DNA from: Verrucomicrobiales bacterium
GTDB taxonomy: Bacteria > Verrucomicrobiota > Verrucomicrobiia > Limisphaerales > JAFMIX01
Reading direction: 5' to 3'
Assembly: GCA_017853785.1 (NCBI GenBank)
Contig: JAFMIX010000003.1
Location: 1-35,445, forward strand
DNA length: 35,445 nt
The notes under the pieces were generated by a model. That model had not been told where the DNA came from. It searched no databases and saw nothing but the letters and a program-made list of their open reading frames with translations. The position numbers and the translations under genes were made by a program. Of the stretch, positions 1-7,904 are shown one piece after another (within the stretch, counting starts at the first letter, position 1; every line of letters begins with the position of its first letter).

Positions 1-354
1 GGCGCCGCTGACACCGCGTTGGGCGCAGTCCTTGATGATGCCGGGCACGGTGGGCGGCGGGGTGATGATGACGGCGAGATCGGGCGGGGCGGGGACGGCG
101 GTGATGCTGGGATAGGCCTTGAGACCGAGGACGGTGTCGCGCTTGGGGTTGACGGGATAGAGTGCGCCGGGGAAGCGGCCCTTCTGGAGATTTTCCAGGA
201 TGGTGCGGCCCACGCTGCCGGGGGTTTCGGTGGCGCCGATGACGGCGATGGATTGCGGGGCGAAGATGGCGTCGAGCGGCTGCGAGTGGGGATGCAGGAG
301 GTTGTGAGTCCAGTCCGTTTGCGGCGGTTTGGAAGTAGGTAAAGATGATTTCAT
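1..354 (-). CDS. ADP-forming acyl-CoA synthetase / acetate-CoA ligase family, N-terminal part (3' end outside window)
   Basis: The 118 visible codons start at an ATG on the minus strand (352-354) and run off the left edge without a stop. After about 28 polar residues comes a CoA-binding Rossmann domain: the segment AVIGATETPGSVGRTILENL is the typical nucleotide/CoA-binding beta-alpha turn, followed by YPVNPKRDTVLGLKAYPSI and DLAVIITPPPTVPGII, a pattern shared by ADP-forming acetyl-CoA synthetases and by protein acetyltransferases that fuse this module to GNAT. These enzymes interconvert acyl-CoA and acyl phosphate/ATP, or acetylate lysines if a GNAT domain follows. The missing C-terminus prevents choosing between the two. 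The gene is divergent from the membrane protein at 590, with a 235-bp shared upstream region. The family assignment is firm; the substrate is unknown. Confidence 0.85.
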   Translation of the reverse strand, partial: MKSSLPTSKPPQTDWTHNLLHPHSQPLDAIFAPQSIAVIGATETPGSVGRTILENLQKGRFPGALYPVNPKRDTVLGLKAYPSITAVPAPPDLAVIITPPPTVPGIIKDCAQRGVSGA

Positions 355-589
355 GATTAAAAATTAAGTTGCAGTTAAGGTCGCGATTTAGCGGCCGGCT
401 GCCTACACGCAGGTTGGCCTAAGCCAAACAGATTTTGCCCGACTTGTGGGGCAGAAAAGAGCCGGCGATGGGCGGCGAGCGGCGAGTTAATGGGGGTGAT
501 GGCCTTCAAATGAACTCTGAACGGGCGAGCTTTTTTCCTTCCATCTGCCAGCCTGCATCCGCCATCCTCTCGGCGCAATGATAGAAGGC

Positions 590-1129
590 ATGAAACTCTC
601 AACTTTGTCCATCTTGCTCGGCTTGGGTCTCGCGTTGCCGCAGGTTTACGGGCTGCTGCAACCGGCGGCGTTCCAAGCGGCGGTGCGCAAGTTTCCCCGC
701 TCGGTGCCGTGGGGCGTGGCGTTGATGCTGCTGGCGACGGCTTGGTTTGTATGGAATGTGACGCAGGAGGCGGATGCAGATTTCGCGGCGCTCAAGCCGT
801 ATCTGCTGGCGGGGTTCGTCGGGGTAGGCGTGGGCGCGTGCATTTTTGTGCAGGATTTTTTGGCGGCGCGCGGGCTGGCGGTGGTTTTTCTGCTGCTCGC
901 AAAACTGATGGTGGACACGGCGCGGTGGGCGGACACCGACTGGCGCTGGGTCATCAGCGGCTGGGCTTATGTGCTGGTGGTGGCGGGAATCTGGTTCACG
1001 GTTTCGCCTTGGCGGCTGCGCGATGTGCTGGAATGGGGCACGGCCACCGAGGCCCGGGTCCGGGCGGGTTGCGCGGCGCGGTTGGCATTCGGTATTTTTG
1101 TGGCGGTGCTGGGGCTGACGGTGTTTTAG
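590..1129 (+). CDS. small polytopic membrane protein of unknown function
   Basis: I do not recognise this family. The protein is about 179 residues from ATG 590 (MKLSTLSILLGLG); an in-frame ATG at 578 would add four residues. It is almost entirely hydrophobic, with about six candidate membrane segments (residues roughly 4-24, 42-60, 72-92, 96-112, 122-140 and 160-178) separated by short loops. One loop, between segments 4 and 5, reads DTARWADTDWRW. No enzyme motif is visible. The stop lies 17 bp before the receiver-histidine kinase start, so the two are probably cotranscribed; whether the protein takes part in signalling is unknown. Codon use (GC-rich third positions) fits the neighbours, which supports a real gene. 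Confidence 0.65.
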   Translation: MKLSTLSILLGLGLALPQVYGLLQPAAFQAAVRKFPRSVPWGVALMLLATAWFVWNVTQEADADFAALKPYLLAGFVGVGVGACIFVQDFLAARGLAVVFLLLAKLMVDTARWADTDWRWVISGWAYVLVVAGIWFTVSPWRLRDVLEWGTATEARVRAGCAARLAFGIFVAVLGLTVF

Positions 1130-1146
1130 AAACAATTTTTCCGGCA

Positions 1147-2247
1147 ATGAAAATAATGGTCATTGACGACGAAGAAGGTTTGCGGCTGATGATGCTGCAG
1201 GCGTTGCGTCAGCGTGGTTACGAGGTGGTCGGCGCCTCCGGCGGCACTGCGGGCGTGGAACTCGCGCGGAAGGAGTCGCCCGAGCTCATCATCTGTGACG
1301 TCAATATGCCGGTGATGAACGGTTATCAGACGTTGCAGGCCATCCGCGATCATCCCGCCACTGCCAACACTTCGGTGATCCTGATGACGGGCCAGGCGGG
1401 CAACGCCGGGATGCGGCAAGGCATGGAACTGGGCGCGGACGATTATCTGCCGAAGCCGTTCTCCACCGCAGGGCTGTATGCGGCGGTGGAGGCTCGGGTG
1501 AAGAAAATCCAAGCCCTCCGCGCCGAAGCGGAAAAGAAACTTGCCGATTTACGGGATAACATCAGCCTGATGCTGCCGCACGAACTCCGCACGCCCCTCA
1601 ACGGCATCCTGGCCTACGGCGATATCCTGCAGTCGGACGCCGCCAGCTTGCAGCCCGGCGAAATCGCGGAGATGGGGCAAGTCATCGCCGAATCCGGCCG
1701 GCGGTTGCACCACCTCATCGAAAATTTTCTCATCTACGCCCAGATCGAAATCCTGCAGGGCGATTCCCAAAAAGTCGCCGCGCTCCGCAAGGGCCGCACC
1801 CACCAGACCGCGCAATTGATTCAGCAACACGCGATTCAGCAGGCGGGAGCTGCCGGCCGGGCGGGCGATCTGTTGGCGGCGGAGGTGGCGGATTTGCCGT
1901 TGGCCATCGCGGAGAATTATCTCTGCAAGATCGTGGACGAACTGGTGCACAACGCTTTCAAATTTTCTCAGGCCGGCTCGCTCGTGCGGGTAGCCCTCGC
2001 AGCGGACGGCAACGAAGCGGTGTTGACCATCGCGGATGGCGGCCGCGGGTTGGATCCCGAGCACATCCGCAAGGTGGGCGCGTATATGCAGTTCGAACGG
2101 AAGTTCCACGAGCAGCAGGGGCTAGGGCTCGGGTTGACCATCGCGCGACGCCTGGTGGAAGTCCACGGCGGCAGCCTTGTGCTCCACAGCGAACGCACCC
2201 AAGGCACGACGGTGACGGTGAAAATTCCCCTCGCGCCTGCGGCTTGA
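1147..2247 (+). CDS. receiver-histidine kinase (response regulator domain at N-terminus)
   Basis: A 366-residue soluble signalling protein starting MKIMVIDDEE; the reading frame is open far upstream, but homology begins at ATG 1147. Residues 1-120 are a CheY-like receiver with acidic D7/D8, phospho-acceptor D51 (ICDVNMPVMNGY), T81 and K103. A coiled region (about 115-140) leads to a HisKA domain with H145 in LPHELRTPLNG. The HATPase_c domain follows: N-box DELVHNAFKF (about 264-273), G1 DGGRGLD (297-303) and G2 GLGLGLTIARR (325-335). No membrane segment or sensor domain is present, so it probably takes input through phosphorylation of its own receiver by another kinase. It ends one base before the convergent YggT gene. 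The cognate partner is not in the window. Confidence 0.9.
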   Translation: MKIMVIDDEEGLRLMMLQALRQRGYEVVGASGGTAGVELARKESPELIICDVNMPVMNGYQTLQAIRDHPATANTSVILMTGQAGNAGMRQGMELGADDYLPKPFSTAGLYAAVEARVKKIQALRAEAEKKLADLRDNISLMLPHELRTPLNGILAYGDILQSDAASLQPGEIAEMGQVIAESGRRLHHLIENFLIYAQIEILQGDSQKVAALRKGRTHQTAQLIQQHAIQQAGAAGRAGDLLAAEVADLPLAIAENYLCKIVDELVHNAFKFSQAGSLVRVALAADGNEAVLTIADGGRGLDPEHIRKVGAYMQFERKFHEQQGLGLGLTIARRLVEVHGGSLVLHSERTQGTTVTVKIPLAPAA

Positions 2248-2248
2248 A

Positions 2249-3082
2249 CTACGCCGGATAAAGCCGGGGTAACCAGCGTTCCACCAGCGCTCCAAGCAGA
2301 TAGACCACCACGATGCCCATTACCGGCGCGAAATCCATGCGGCCGAACCGCAGCGGCACCCAGCGCAGCGGTGTCAGCAACCGGCGCGAGGTGTGGTTCA
2401 CGTAATTCCACAGCGGATGGCTGCCGAAATAAACGTAGCTGTTCAAGAAGTAAAGCAGGAGCAGCCCGGCGATAACGTGTTTCCAGATCAGGCACGCGCC
2501 GACGCCGATGAGCAGGCCTTGTTTCACCGCCGCTCCAACTGTCACCGCCGCCGGGAGGATATCCCACCAGTTAAGCAGGGGGCTCAAACCCAGTCGCAGC
2601 AGCAACACCGCGCCGATCGGCAGGACCAATTTCACCAGCCACGGCAACCGCTCGAACCAGCCGAGGTGGCTGCGCACGAATTTTTGCAGCGGCTCCGTGT
2701 CTGGCACGGCGCGGTTGACCAGCGACAGCAGCAGCAGGGCGAGATAGAAACTCATGAGCGTCGCCCCAAAACTGCAGAACGAGAACAGCAGCATTCGGCC
2801 CAAGAGTTCACTGCGGAAGGGTATGACAATGGCCACGAGGTCCAATTGGGGAATCCAGTTCACTGCCGCGCCGATCCACCAATAGATGAGCGCGCGCAGC
2901 AGCAGCAGGCCAGCCAGGCCGATGAGATATTTGCGCCGCACCACCGTGGTCGTGCCCGCCTGGCGCAACGTGCGCACCAGCGGCGTGGCGGAGTTTTGCA
3001 GCAACGCGCCCGAGGTCACATCCCGCCAGCCCAGCCACAACAGCAGCACGGCCAGATCGAGGATGGAATGAATCAGGCCCAT
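2249..3082 (-). CDS. YggT-family integral membrane protein
   Basis: A 277-residue membrane protein with at least six hydrophobic segments. The C-terminal part matches the YGGT repeat: a basic stretch and proline (RRLLTPLRWVPLRFG) followed by MDFAPVMGIVVVYLLG, equivalent to the I(D/N)FSP pattern of the family. The length suggests two YGGT-like units, the N-terminal one being weaker. YggT proteins are poorly characterised; roles in osmotic tolerance and, in some phyla, division or thylakoid organisation have been proposed. The gene follows sucD in the same direction with a 71-bp gap containing an inverted repeat (3093-3127). It ends in TAG, which matters for judging the ClC gene at 8511. The family call is good; the function is unknown. 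Confidence 0.75.
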   Translation of the reverse strand: MGLIHSILDLAVLLLWLGWRDVTSGALLQNSATPLVRTLRQAGTTTVVRRKYLIGLAGLLLLRALIYWWIGAAVNWIPQLDLVAIVIPFRSELLGRMLLFSFCSFGATLMSFYLALLLLSLVNRAVPDTEPLQKFVRSHLGWFERLPWLVKLVLPIGAVLLLRLGLSPLLNWWDILPAAVTVGAAVKQGLLIGVGACLIWKHVIAGLLLLYFLNSYVYFGSHPLWNYVNHTSRRLLTPLRWVPLRFGRMDFAPVMGIVVVYLLGALVERWLPRLYPA

Positions 3083-3092
3083 GGGAATTTCA

Positions 3093-3127
3093 AATCACGA
3101 ATATGAGATGTCGAATCATTCGTGATT
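3093..3127 (-). terminator. 10-bp perfect inverted repeat downstream of sucD
   Basis: AATCACGAAT (3093-3102) and ATTCGTGATT (3118-3127) are perfect inverted copies around a 15-nt loop. The hairpin lies 26 bases past the sucD stop in the direction of transcription and is followed there by TTTGAAATT, only a weak U-tract. It could terminate or stabilise the gltA-sucCD transcript ahead of the YggT gene, or be a small intergenic repeat. Confidence 0.35.
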
Positions 3128-3153
3128 CGCAACTGCGCCATTCGCAATCTGCC

Positions 3154-4056
3154 TCACATCATCTTCAACAATGTGTCCGCCATCTCGCTCGGCGTGACGG
3201 CGACGCCGATGCCGGCGGCTTTGAACGCGGCGATCTTCGCTTCGGCCGTGCCTTTGCCGCCGCTGACGATCGCACCGGCGTGGCCCATGCGGCGTCCGGG
3301 CGGGGCGGTCGTTCCCGCGATGAATCCGGCCACGGGTTTCTTGCAGTGCTTCGCGATCCACTCGGCGGCTTCCTCTTCGGCGCTGCCGCCGATTTCGCCG
3401 ATCATGATGATGCCATGCGTCTCGGGGTCGTCATTGAAAAGTTTGATGATATCCAGATGCGACGTGCCGTTGACGGGGTCGCCGCCGATGCCGACGCAAG
3501 TGCTCTGGCCGACGCCGCGCGAGGTGAGCTGCCACACGGCTTCGTAGGTCAACGTGCCGGAGCGGGAGACGACGCCGATGTTGCCTTTCTTGTGGATATA
3601 GCCGGGCGCGATGCCGATGCGGCAGCCGCCGTGGGAATCCTTGCCATCGCCGGGCGTCACGATGCCGGGGCAGTTCGGGCCGATGAGGCGGGTCTTGGCG
3701 TTGCCCTGCATGGCGCGCTTGACTTTAACCATGTCGTTTACCGGAATGCCTTCGGTGATGGCGACGGCGAGTTCAAGACCGGCGTCCACGGCTTCAAGGA
3801 TGGCGTCGGCGGCGAAGGGGGGCGGGACGAAGATAGCGCTGGCAGTCGCGCCGGTCTGCCGGGCGGCTTCGGCGACGGTGTCGAAGATAGGGACTTTTTT
3901 TCCGCCGTGCTCGAAGCATTGGCCGCCTTTGCCGGGCGTGACGCCGGCGACGACGGCGCTGCCGTAGTCTATGGAGAGTTGGGCGTGCCGGGCGCCGAAG
4001 CTGCCGGTGATACCTTGGATGAGAACTTTGGTGTTGGCTTTGACGAGGATAGACAT
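3154..4056 (-). CDS. sucD: succinate-CoA ligase [ADP/GDP-forming] subunit alpha
   Basis: A 300-residue alpha subunit of succinyl-CoA synthetase (TCA cycle, cytosol), which binds CoA and carries the phosphohistidine. It begins MSILVKANTKVLIQGITGSFG; the frame stays open upstream, but family homology and length fix ATG 4056. The N-terminal CoA-binding Rossmann domain has QGITGSFGARHA (14-25) and GVTPGKGG (38-45). IGPNCPGI (125-132) and the ligase domain with RSGTLTYE (165-172) follow. The active-site histidine is H259 in RMGHAGAIVSGGKGTA, matching H246 of the E. coli protein. It lies 19 bp after sucC, so translation as a pair is expected. All key motifs are intact. Confidence 0.97.
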   Translation of the reverse strand: MSILVKANTKVLIQGITGSFGARHAQLSIDYGSAVVAGVTPGKGGQCFEHGGKKVPIFDTVAEAARQTGATASAIFVPPPFAADAILEAVDAGLELAVAITEGIPVNDMVKVKRAMQGNAKTRLIGPNCPGIVTPGDGKDSHGGCRIGIAPGYIHKKGNIGVVSRSGTLTYEAVWQLTSRGVGQSTCVGIGGDPVNGTSHLDIIKLFNDDPETHGIIMIGEIGGSAEEEAAEWIAKHCKKPVAGFIAGTTAPPGRRMGHAGAIVSGGKGTAEAKIAAFKAAGIGVAVTPSEMADTLLKMM

Positions 4057-4075
4057 GGGAAATTGGTGCTGGAGT

Positions 4076-5281
4076 TTATTTGCCGACGGCTTTGACAACC
4101 TTCTGCGCCGCGTCGGCCATGGAGTCGCCGGTGATGAGGGTGAGGCCGGATTCGGCCAAGGTTTTCTTGCCGGCGGCGACGTTGTTGCCTTCGAGGCGGA
4201 CAACGAGCGGGAGTTTGAGGCCGGTTTCTTTCACCGCCGCGACGATGCCGGTGGCAATGACGTTGCAATCCATGATGCCGCCGAAGATGTTCACGAGGAT
4301 GCCCTTCACGTTCGGGTCTTGCAGGATGATCTTGAACGCGGCGGAAACCTGTTCCTTGCTTGCGCCACCGCCGACATCGAGGAAGTTCGCGGGCATGGCG
4401 CCGTAGTGCTGGATGATGTCCATGGTGGCCATGGCGAGGCCAGCGCCGTTGACGAGGCAGGCGATGGAACCATCGAGCTTGATGTAGTTCAGGGAATATT
4501 TGCTGGCCTCGGTTTCCAGCGGCGCTTCCTCGGCGAGGTCGCGCATGTCTTGAATGTTTTTCTGGCGGAAGAGGGCGTTGTCATCAAGGCTAACTTTGGC
4601 ATCCACGGCGCTGAGGGCTTCCTTGCCGTCCGGGCCGGTGACGATGCAGAGGGGGTTGATCTCCACCATGCTGGCGTCGCATTCCCACCAAGTTTTATAG
4701 ACATTGATGAGGAGCTTGATGCCGGAGTTGAAGGCGTCGCCTTTGAGGCCGAGGGCGGCGGCAATTTTCCGGGCCTGGTAGGGCATGATGCCGACGGCGG
4801 GATCGATGGTTTCCTTGAAAATCTTTTCGGGATGTTTTTCGGCTACTTCTTCGATGTCCACGCCGCCTTCGGTGCTGGCCATGATGATGGGGCGGGAGGT
4901 GGTGCGGTCGAGGAGGACGGCGAGGTAGAGTTCTTTTTTGATTTCCGGCGCGGCGGCGATGAGGAGTTTGCTGACGAGGCGGCCTTCCGGGCCGGTCTGC
5001 TTGGTGACGAGCACCTGGCCGAGCATGGCTTGGGCTTTGGCTTGGACGTCCTCCGCGCTTTTGCAGAGTTTGACGCCGCCTTGGAAGCCGGACTTGAAGG
5101 TTCCCTTGCCCCGGCCTCCCGCATGAATCTGGGATTTGACGACGACCAGATGGTTGCCGCCTTGGAAGAGGGTTTCGGCGATGGCGCGGGCTTCCTCGGG
5201 TTTGGTGACGACGGCGCCGGTGGGAACGGTGACGCCGTGGGTGGCGAGGAGTTGTTTGGCTTGGAATTCGTGGATGTTCAT
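4076..5281 (-). CDS. sucC: ADP-forming succinate-CoA ligase subunit beta
   Basis: A 401-residue beta subunit (usual length about 390), starting MNIHEFQAKQLL, the standard start for the family; an upstream in-frame ATG would add eight residues without homology. The N-terminal ATP-grasp fold includes VVVKSQIHAGGRGKGTFKSG (residues 47-66), which contacts nucleotide. The C-terminal half has NGAGLAMATMDIIQHYG and FLDVGGGASKEQV, the region that docks SucD and holds the succinate/phosphate site. Together with sucD it converts succinyl-CoA and ADP plus phosphate to succinate, CoA and ATP. It follows gltA after a 78-bp spacer with hairpin potential. Nothing appears truncated. Confidence 0.97.
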   Translation of the reverse strand: MNIHEFQAKQLLATHGVTVPTGAVVTKPEEARAIAETLFQGGNHLVVVKSQIHAGGRGKGTFKSGFQGGVKLCKSAEDVQAKAQAMLGQVLVTKQTGPEGRLVSKLLIAAAPEIKKELYLAVLLDRTTSRPIIMASTEGGVDIEEVAEKHPEKIFKETIDPAVGIMPYQARKIAAALGLKGDAFNSGIKLLINVYKTWWECDASMVEINPLCIVTGPDGKEALSAVDAKVSLDDNALFRQKNIQDMRDLAEEAPLETEASKYSLNYIKLDGSIACLVNGAGLAMATMDIIQHYGAMPANFLDVGGGASKEQVSAAFKIILQDPNVKGILVNIFGGIMDCNVIATGIVAAVKETGLKLPLVVRLEGNNVAAGKKTLAESGLTLITGDSMADAAQKVVKAVGK

Positions 5282-5291
5282 TTGGTAAATT

Positions 5292-5348
5292 GACGGGGCC
5301 GGCAAATCGCCGGCGCTGAAACGGAGAAGGGGCCGGCCCTGTGCCGTC
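5292..5348 (-). other. hairpin-forming spacer between gltA and sucC
   Basis: Three copies of GCCGGC (5298, 5309 and about 5332) allow alternative hairpins. GGGCCGGC (5296-5303) can pair with GCCGGCCC (5332-5339), extended by GACG/CGTC at the outer ends across a bulge. The short alternative pairs the copies at 5298 and 5309. It may adjust gltA to sucC expression, but no terminator U-tract is present. Confidence 0.3.
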
Positions 5349-5359
5349 CCTCCTGATGA

Positions 5360-6652
5360 TTACTTTCGCTCCTTGATGGGAACGTATTGCTGGTTGACCG
5401 GACCGACATAGACCTGGCGCGGGCGGCTGATGCGGCCGGCGGGTTCTTCCATGACTTCGCGGTAGTTGGCAATCCAGCCAGGCATCCGGCCGATGGCGAA
5501 GATCACGGTGAACATTTCGAGCGGGATGCCAAGGGCGCGCATGATGATGCCGCTGTAAAAGTCCACGTTCGGGTAGAGTTTACGCTCGATAAAATAGGAT
5601 TCCTTGAGTGCGGCTTCCTCGAGTTTCTTGGCAATGTCGAGGAGCGGGTCGTTGATCTTGAGTTTGGCGAGGACTTCGTCGCACGCCTTCTTGATGATCT
5701 TGGCGCGGGGGTCGTAGTTCTTGTAGACGCGGTGGCCGAAGCCCATGAGCTTCTTGCCGCTGTTCTTGTCCTTGGCGGCGTTGATGAATTTGCAGCCGTC
5801 GTCGCCGGAGGCATGGATTTCGCCGAGCATTTCGAGCACGGCCTGATTGGCCCCGCCGTGGAGCGGTCCCCAGAGGGCGCACACTCCGGCGGCGCAACTG
5901 GCGAACATGTTGGCTTTGCTGGAGGCGACCATGCGGACGGTGGAGGTGGAGCAGTTTTGTTCGTGGTCGGCGTGCAGCAGGAAAATGAGGTCGAGGGCGC
6001 GCACGACTTCGGGGTCGAGCGGATATTCCTCGTAGGGCTTGGAGAACATCATGTGCAGGAAGTTCGCGGTGTATTTGAGTGCGGGCTTCGGATAGTTGAT
6101 GGGCAGCCCGTGGGACTTGCGATAGGCGAACGCCGCGATGGTGCGCACTTGCGAGATCAGCCGGGCGGCTTCGATCTCAAAATGATTCTTGTGCATGCTC
6201 GTGTCGAGCAGCTCGGGATAGAAGCAACTGACGGCGTTAATCATTGAGGAGAGGATGGCCATCGGGTGGGCGTGGCGGGGGAAGCCCTCGAAGTTGTGCT
6301 TCAGGTCCTCGTGCAGGAGTTCATTCTGCGTGAGCAGGTCGGAGAAGCGTTTAAGCTCGGCGCTGTTCGGGAGCTTGCCCATGATGAGCAGGTGGGCGAC
6401 TTCAACGAAGGTGGACTTCTCGGCGAGTTCCTCGATGGGGATGCCGCGGTAGCGCAGGATGCCCAGATCGCCGTCGATGAAGGTGATCTTGCTCTTGCAC
6501 GCGCCGGTGTTTCCGTAGCCTTCGTCGAGCGTGATGTGGCCGGACTGGGCGCGGAGTTGGGAAATGTCCACGGCGCGCTCGCCTTCGGTGCCGATGAGGG
6601 TGGGGAGGGAGTAAGTTTTTCCGTCGAGTTTGAGTTCCGCGTTGCTGCTCAT
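5360..6652 (-). CDS. gltA: citrate synthase
   Basis: A 430-residue citrate synthase condensing acetyl-CoA with oxaloacetate at the entry to the TCA cycle. Length and numbering follow the E. coli enzyme (427 aa) closely. The catalytic triad is visible as H265 (WGPLHGGANQ), H307 (GFGHRVYK) and D364 (PNVDFYSG), and LLHADHEQNCSTSTVR (226-240) provides the conserved oxaloacetate-binding histidine. The N-terminal beta domain (residues 1-60) with ITLDEGYGNTG and ITFIDGDLGILRYRGIPIEEL is typical of the hexameric, NADH-sensitive type II class; NADH control is inferred, not shown. It is first in the block gltA-sucC-sucD-YggT and divergent from the amidase gene, with a 177-bp shared upstream region. Start ATG 6652 gives the standard N-terminus. 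Confidence 0.97.
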   Translation of the reverse strand: MSSNAELKLDGKTYSLPTLIGTEGERAVDISQLRAQSGHITLDEGYGNTGACKSKITFIDGDLGILRYRGIPIEELAEKSTFVEVAHLLIMGKLPNSAELKRFSDLLTQNELLHEDLKHNFEGFPRHAHPMAILSSMINAVSCFYPELLDTSMHKNHFEIEAARLISQVRTIAAFAYRKSHGLPINYPKPALKYTANFLHMMFSKPYEEYPLDPEVVRALDLIFLLHADHEQNCSTSTVRMVASSKANMFASCAAGVCALWGPLHGGANQAVLEMLGEIHASGDDGCKFINAAKDKNSGKKLMGFGHRVYKNYDPRAKIIKKACDEVLAKLKINDPLLDIAKKLEEAALKESYFIERKLYPNVDFYSGIIMRALGIPLEMFTVIFAIGRMPGWIANYREVMEEPAGRISRPRQVYVGPVNQQYVPIKERK

Positions 6653-6699
6653 AAATATTGTGGCGGCGCGACCAAGCCGGGTCGTGACTACCGCCCATT

Positions 6700-6728
6700 A
6701 AAGTAGGGAAGGCACCGCAGTTTCGCAA
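6700..6728 (-). promoter_or_regulatory. candidate promoter for gltA
   Basis: On the minus strand TTGCGA (6723-6728) and TACTTT (6700-6705) are separated by 17 bases, about 48 bp upstream of the gltA ATG. The -35 match is good and the -10 match is weak (3 of 6). This rests only on sequence resemblance. Confidence 0.25.
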
Positions 6729-6829
6729 CCTTGCAATTGAAAATCTTGGGCTGATTCCGGGGAATTTTTCCCGGGCGCGGCGGTCATTTTTCTTGAATCA
6801 GACGGCGACGGCGGTCAGATTGCGCCCCA

Positions 6830-7816
6830 ATGAAACGATTCGCCGCTGCGGTTTGTTGCGCGCTGGCGCTGACGATGGTCGGCGGCGTGACCCTGTCTGC
6901 GCGGGCGGAGCTGCGGGCGGTGAAGTTGTTTGGGCGGGATCACGTGCGGGTGCGGGACTGGGCGGCGGCGAACAAATTCCAAGTTCGCTGGCTCGAGCCT
7001 GACCGGCGCGCGCTGCTGACCAACGCCACCCACCGCTTGGTGCTCACAGCCAACTCCCCGCAGGCGGAACTCAACGGCATCAAAATCTGGCTCGCGTTTC
7101 CTGTGGTCGCCAGCGGCGGCGGGCTTTGCCTCAGCTCCGTGGATTTGCAGACGACGGTGACGCCTTTGCTGTTTCCGCCACGAAATCCGTCGGGCCGAAA
7201 AGTCAAAACCATCGTGCTCGACCCCGGCCACGGGGGCAAAGACCCCGGCAACCGCGTCGGCGCCGAAGCCGAAAAAAAATACACGCTTCTGCTGGCCCAG
7301 GAAATCAAGGACTTGCTCAAGCCGTCCGGCGTAAAAGTTGTCTTCACGCGCACCTCGGACAAGTTTGTTGAACTAGCTGACCGCCCCGCCAAAGCCCAGC
7401 AGGCCGGAGGGGATCTGTTTGTAAGCCTGCATTTCAACGCCACGGCGGAGGGTCGCAACGAAGTCCAAGGCTCGGAGGTTTACTGCCTCACGCCGGTCGG
7501 AGCCACCTCGACGAACACCCGCGGTGAGGGCAACACTTCCCGTGTGGCCGGCAACCGCCACAACGACCAGAGCACGCTGCTCGCTTACCAGATCCAGAAG
7601 GCCCTCCAAGCCGGGACCGTGAGCGAAGACCGTGGCGTGCGGCGGGCGCGCTTCGCCGTCTTGCGCGATGCCGCCATGCCGGCAGCGCTGGTCGAGGCGG
7701 GCTTCATGTCGCATCCCGTGGAAGCGAAGAAGATTTTCAACAGCACCTCGCGCCGCGAGATGGCCCGCGCCATTGTCAAGGGCATCCTTGCCTACAAGCG
7801 CGATGTTGGAGGGTGA
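6830..7816 (+). CDS. N-acetylmuramoyl-L-alanine amidase (Amidase_3), secreted
   Basis: A 328-residue periplasmic zinc amidase that cleaves the bond between MurNAc and the peptide stem. Residues 1-26 form a signal peptide (MKRFAAAV... ending SARA|E). Residues 30-115 contain a small beta-rich module resembling the copper-amine-oxidase N-terminal fold found in other amidases, possibly regulatory. The catalytic domain begins at about residue 125. Zinc and catalytic residues are H134 (LDPGHGGKDPG), E148 (AEAEKKYTL), H201 (VSLHFNA) and E289 (LVEAGFMSHP). It carries the general AmiA/B/C-type catalytic domain but no AMIN or LysM module, so no specific ami symbol is given. It stands alone upstream of the cobalamin adenosyltransferase and is divergent from gltA. 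Confidence 0.92.
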   Translation: MKRFAAAVCCALALTMVGGVTLSARAELRAVKLFGRDHVRVRDWAAANKFQVRWLEPDRRALLTNATHRLVLTANSPQAELNGIKIWLAFPVVASGGGLCLSSVDLQTTVTPLLFPPRNPSGRKVKTIVLDPGHGGKDPGNRVGAEAEKKYTLLLAQEIKDLLKPSGVKVVFTRTSDKFVELADRPAKAQQAGGDLFVSLHFNATAEGRNEVQGSEVYCLTPVGATSTNTRGEGNTSRVAGNRHNDQSTLLAYQIQKALQAGTVSEDRGVRRARFAVLRDAAMPAALVEAGFMSHPVEAKKIFNSTSRREMARAIVKGILAYKRDVGG

Positions 7817-7904
7817 AATTTCTTTCTAATCACAATCGTTCTCGTAATCCTGATCCCGTTCGGAGTGCGCAAGATTTCAGTGCGGATTAAATGATGATTT
7901 GACC

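Noticed and set aside
355..589. Minus-strand 75-codon frame (375-602) in the divergent gap
   Set aside because: No homology or gene-like codon pattern; the region is probably only the divergent promoter area, with no clear motif.
709..1146. N-terminal extension of the receiver-kinase through the upstream membrane gene
   Set aside because: It is the out-of-frame shadow of the gene at 590; the receiver begins exactly at ATG 1147.
7817..7904. Cobalamin riboswitch before the adenosyltransferase
   Set aside because: The 88-bp gap is too short and has no B12-box-like sequence.
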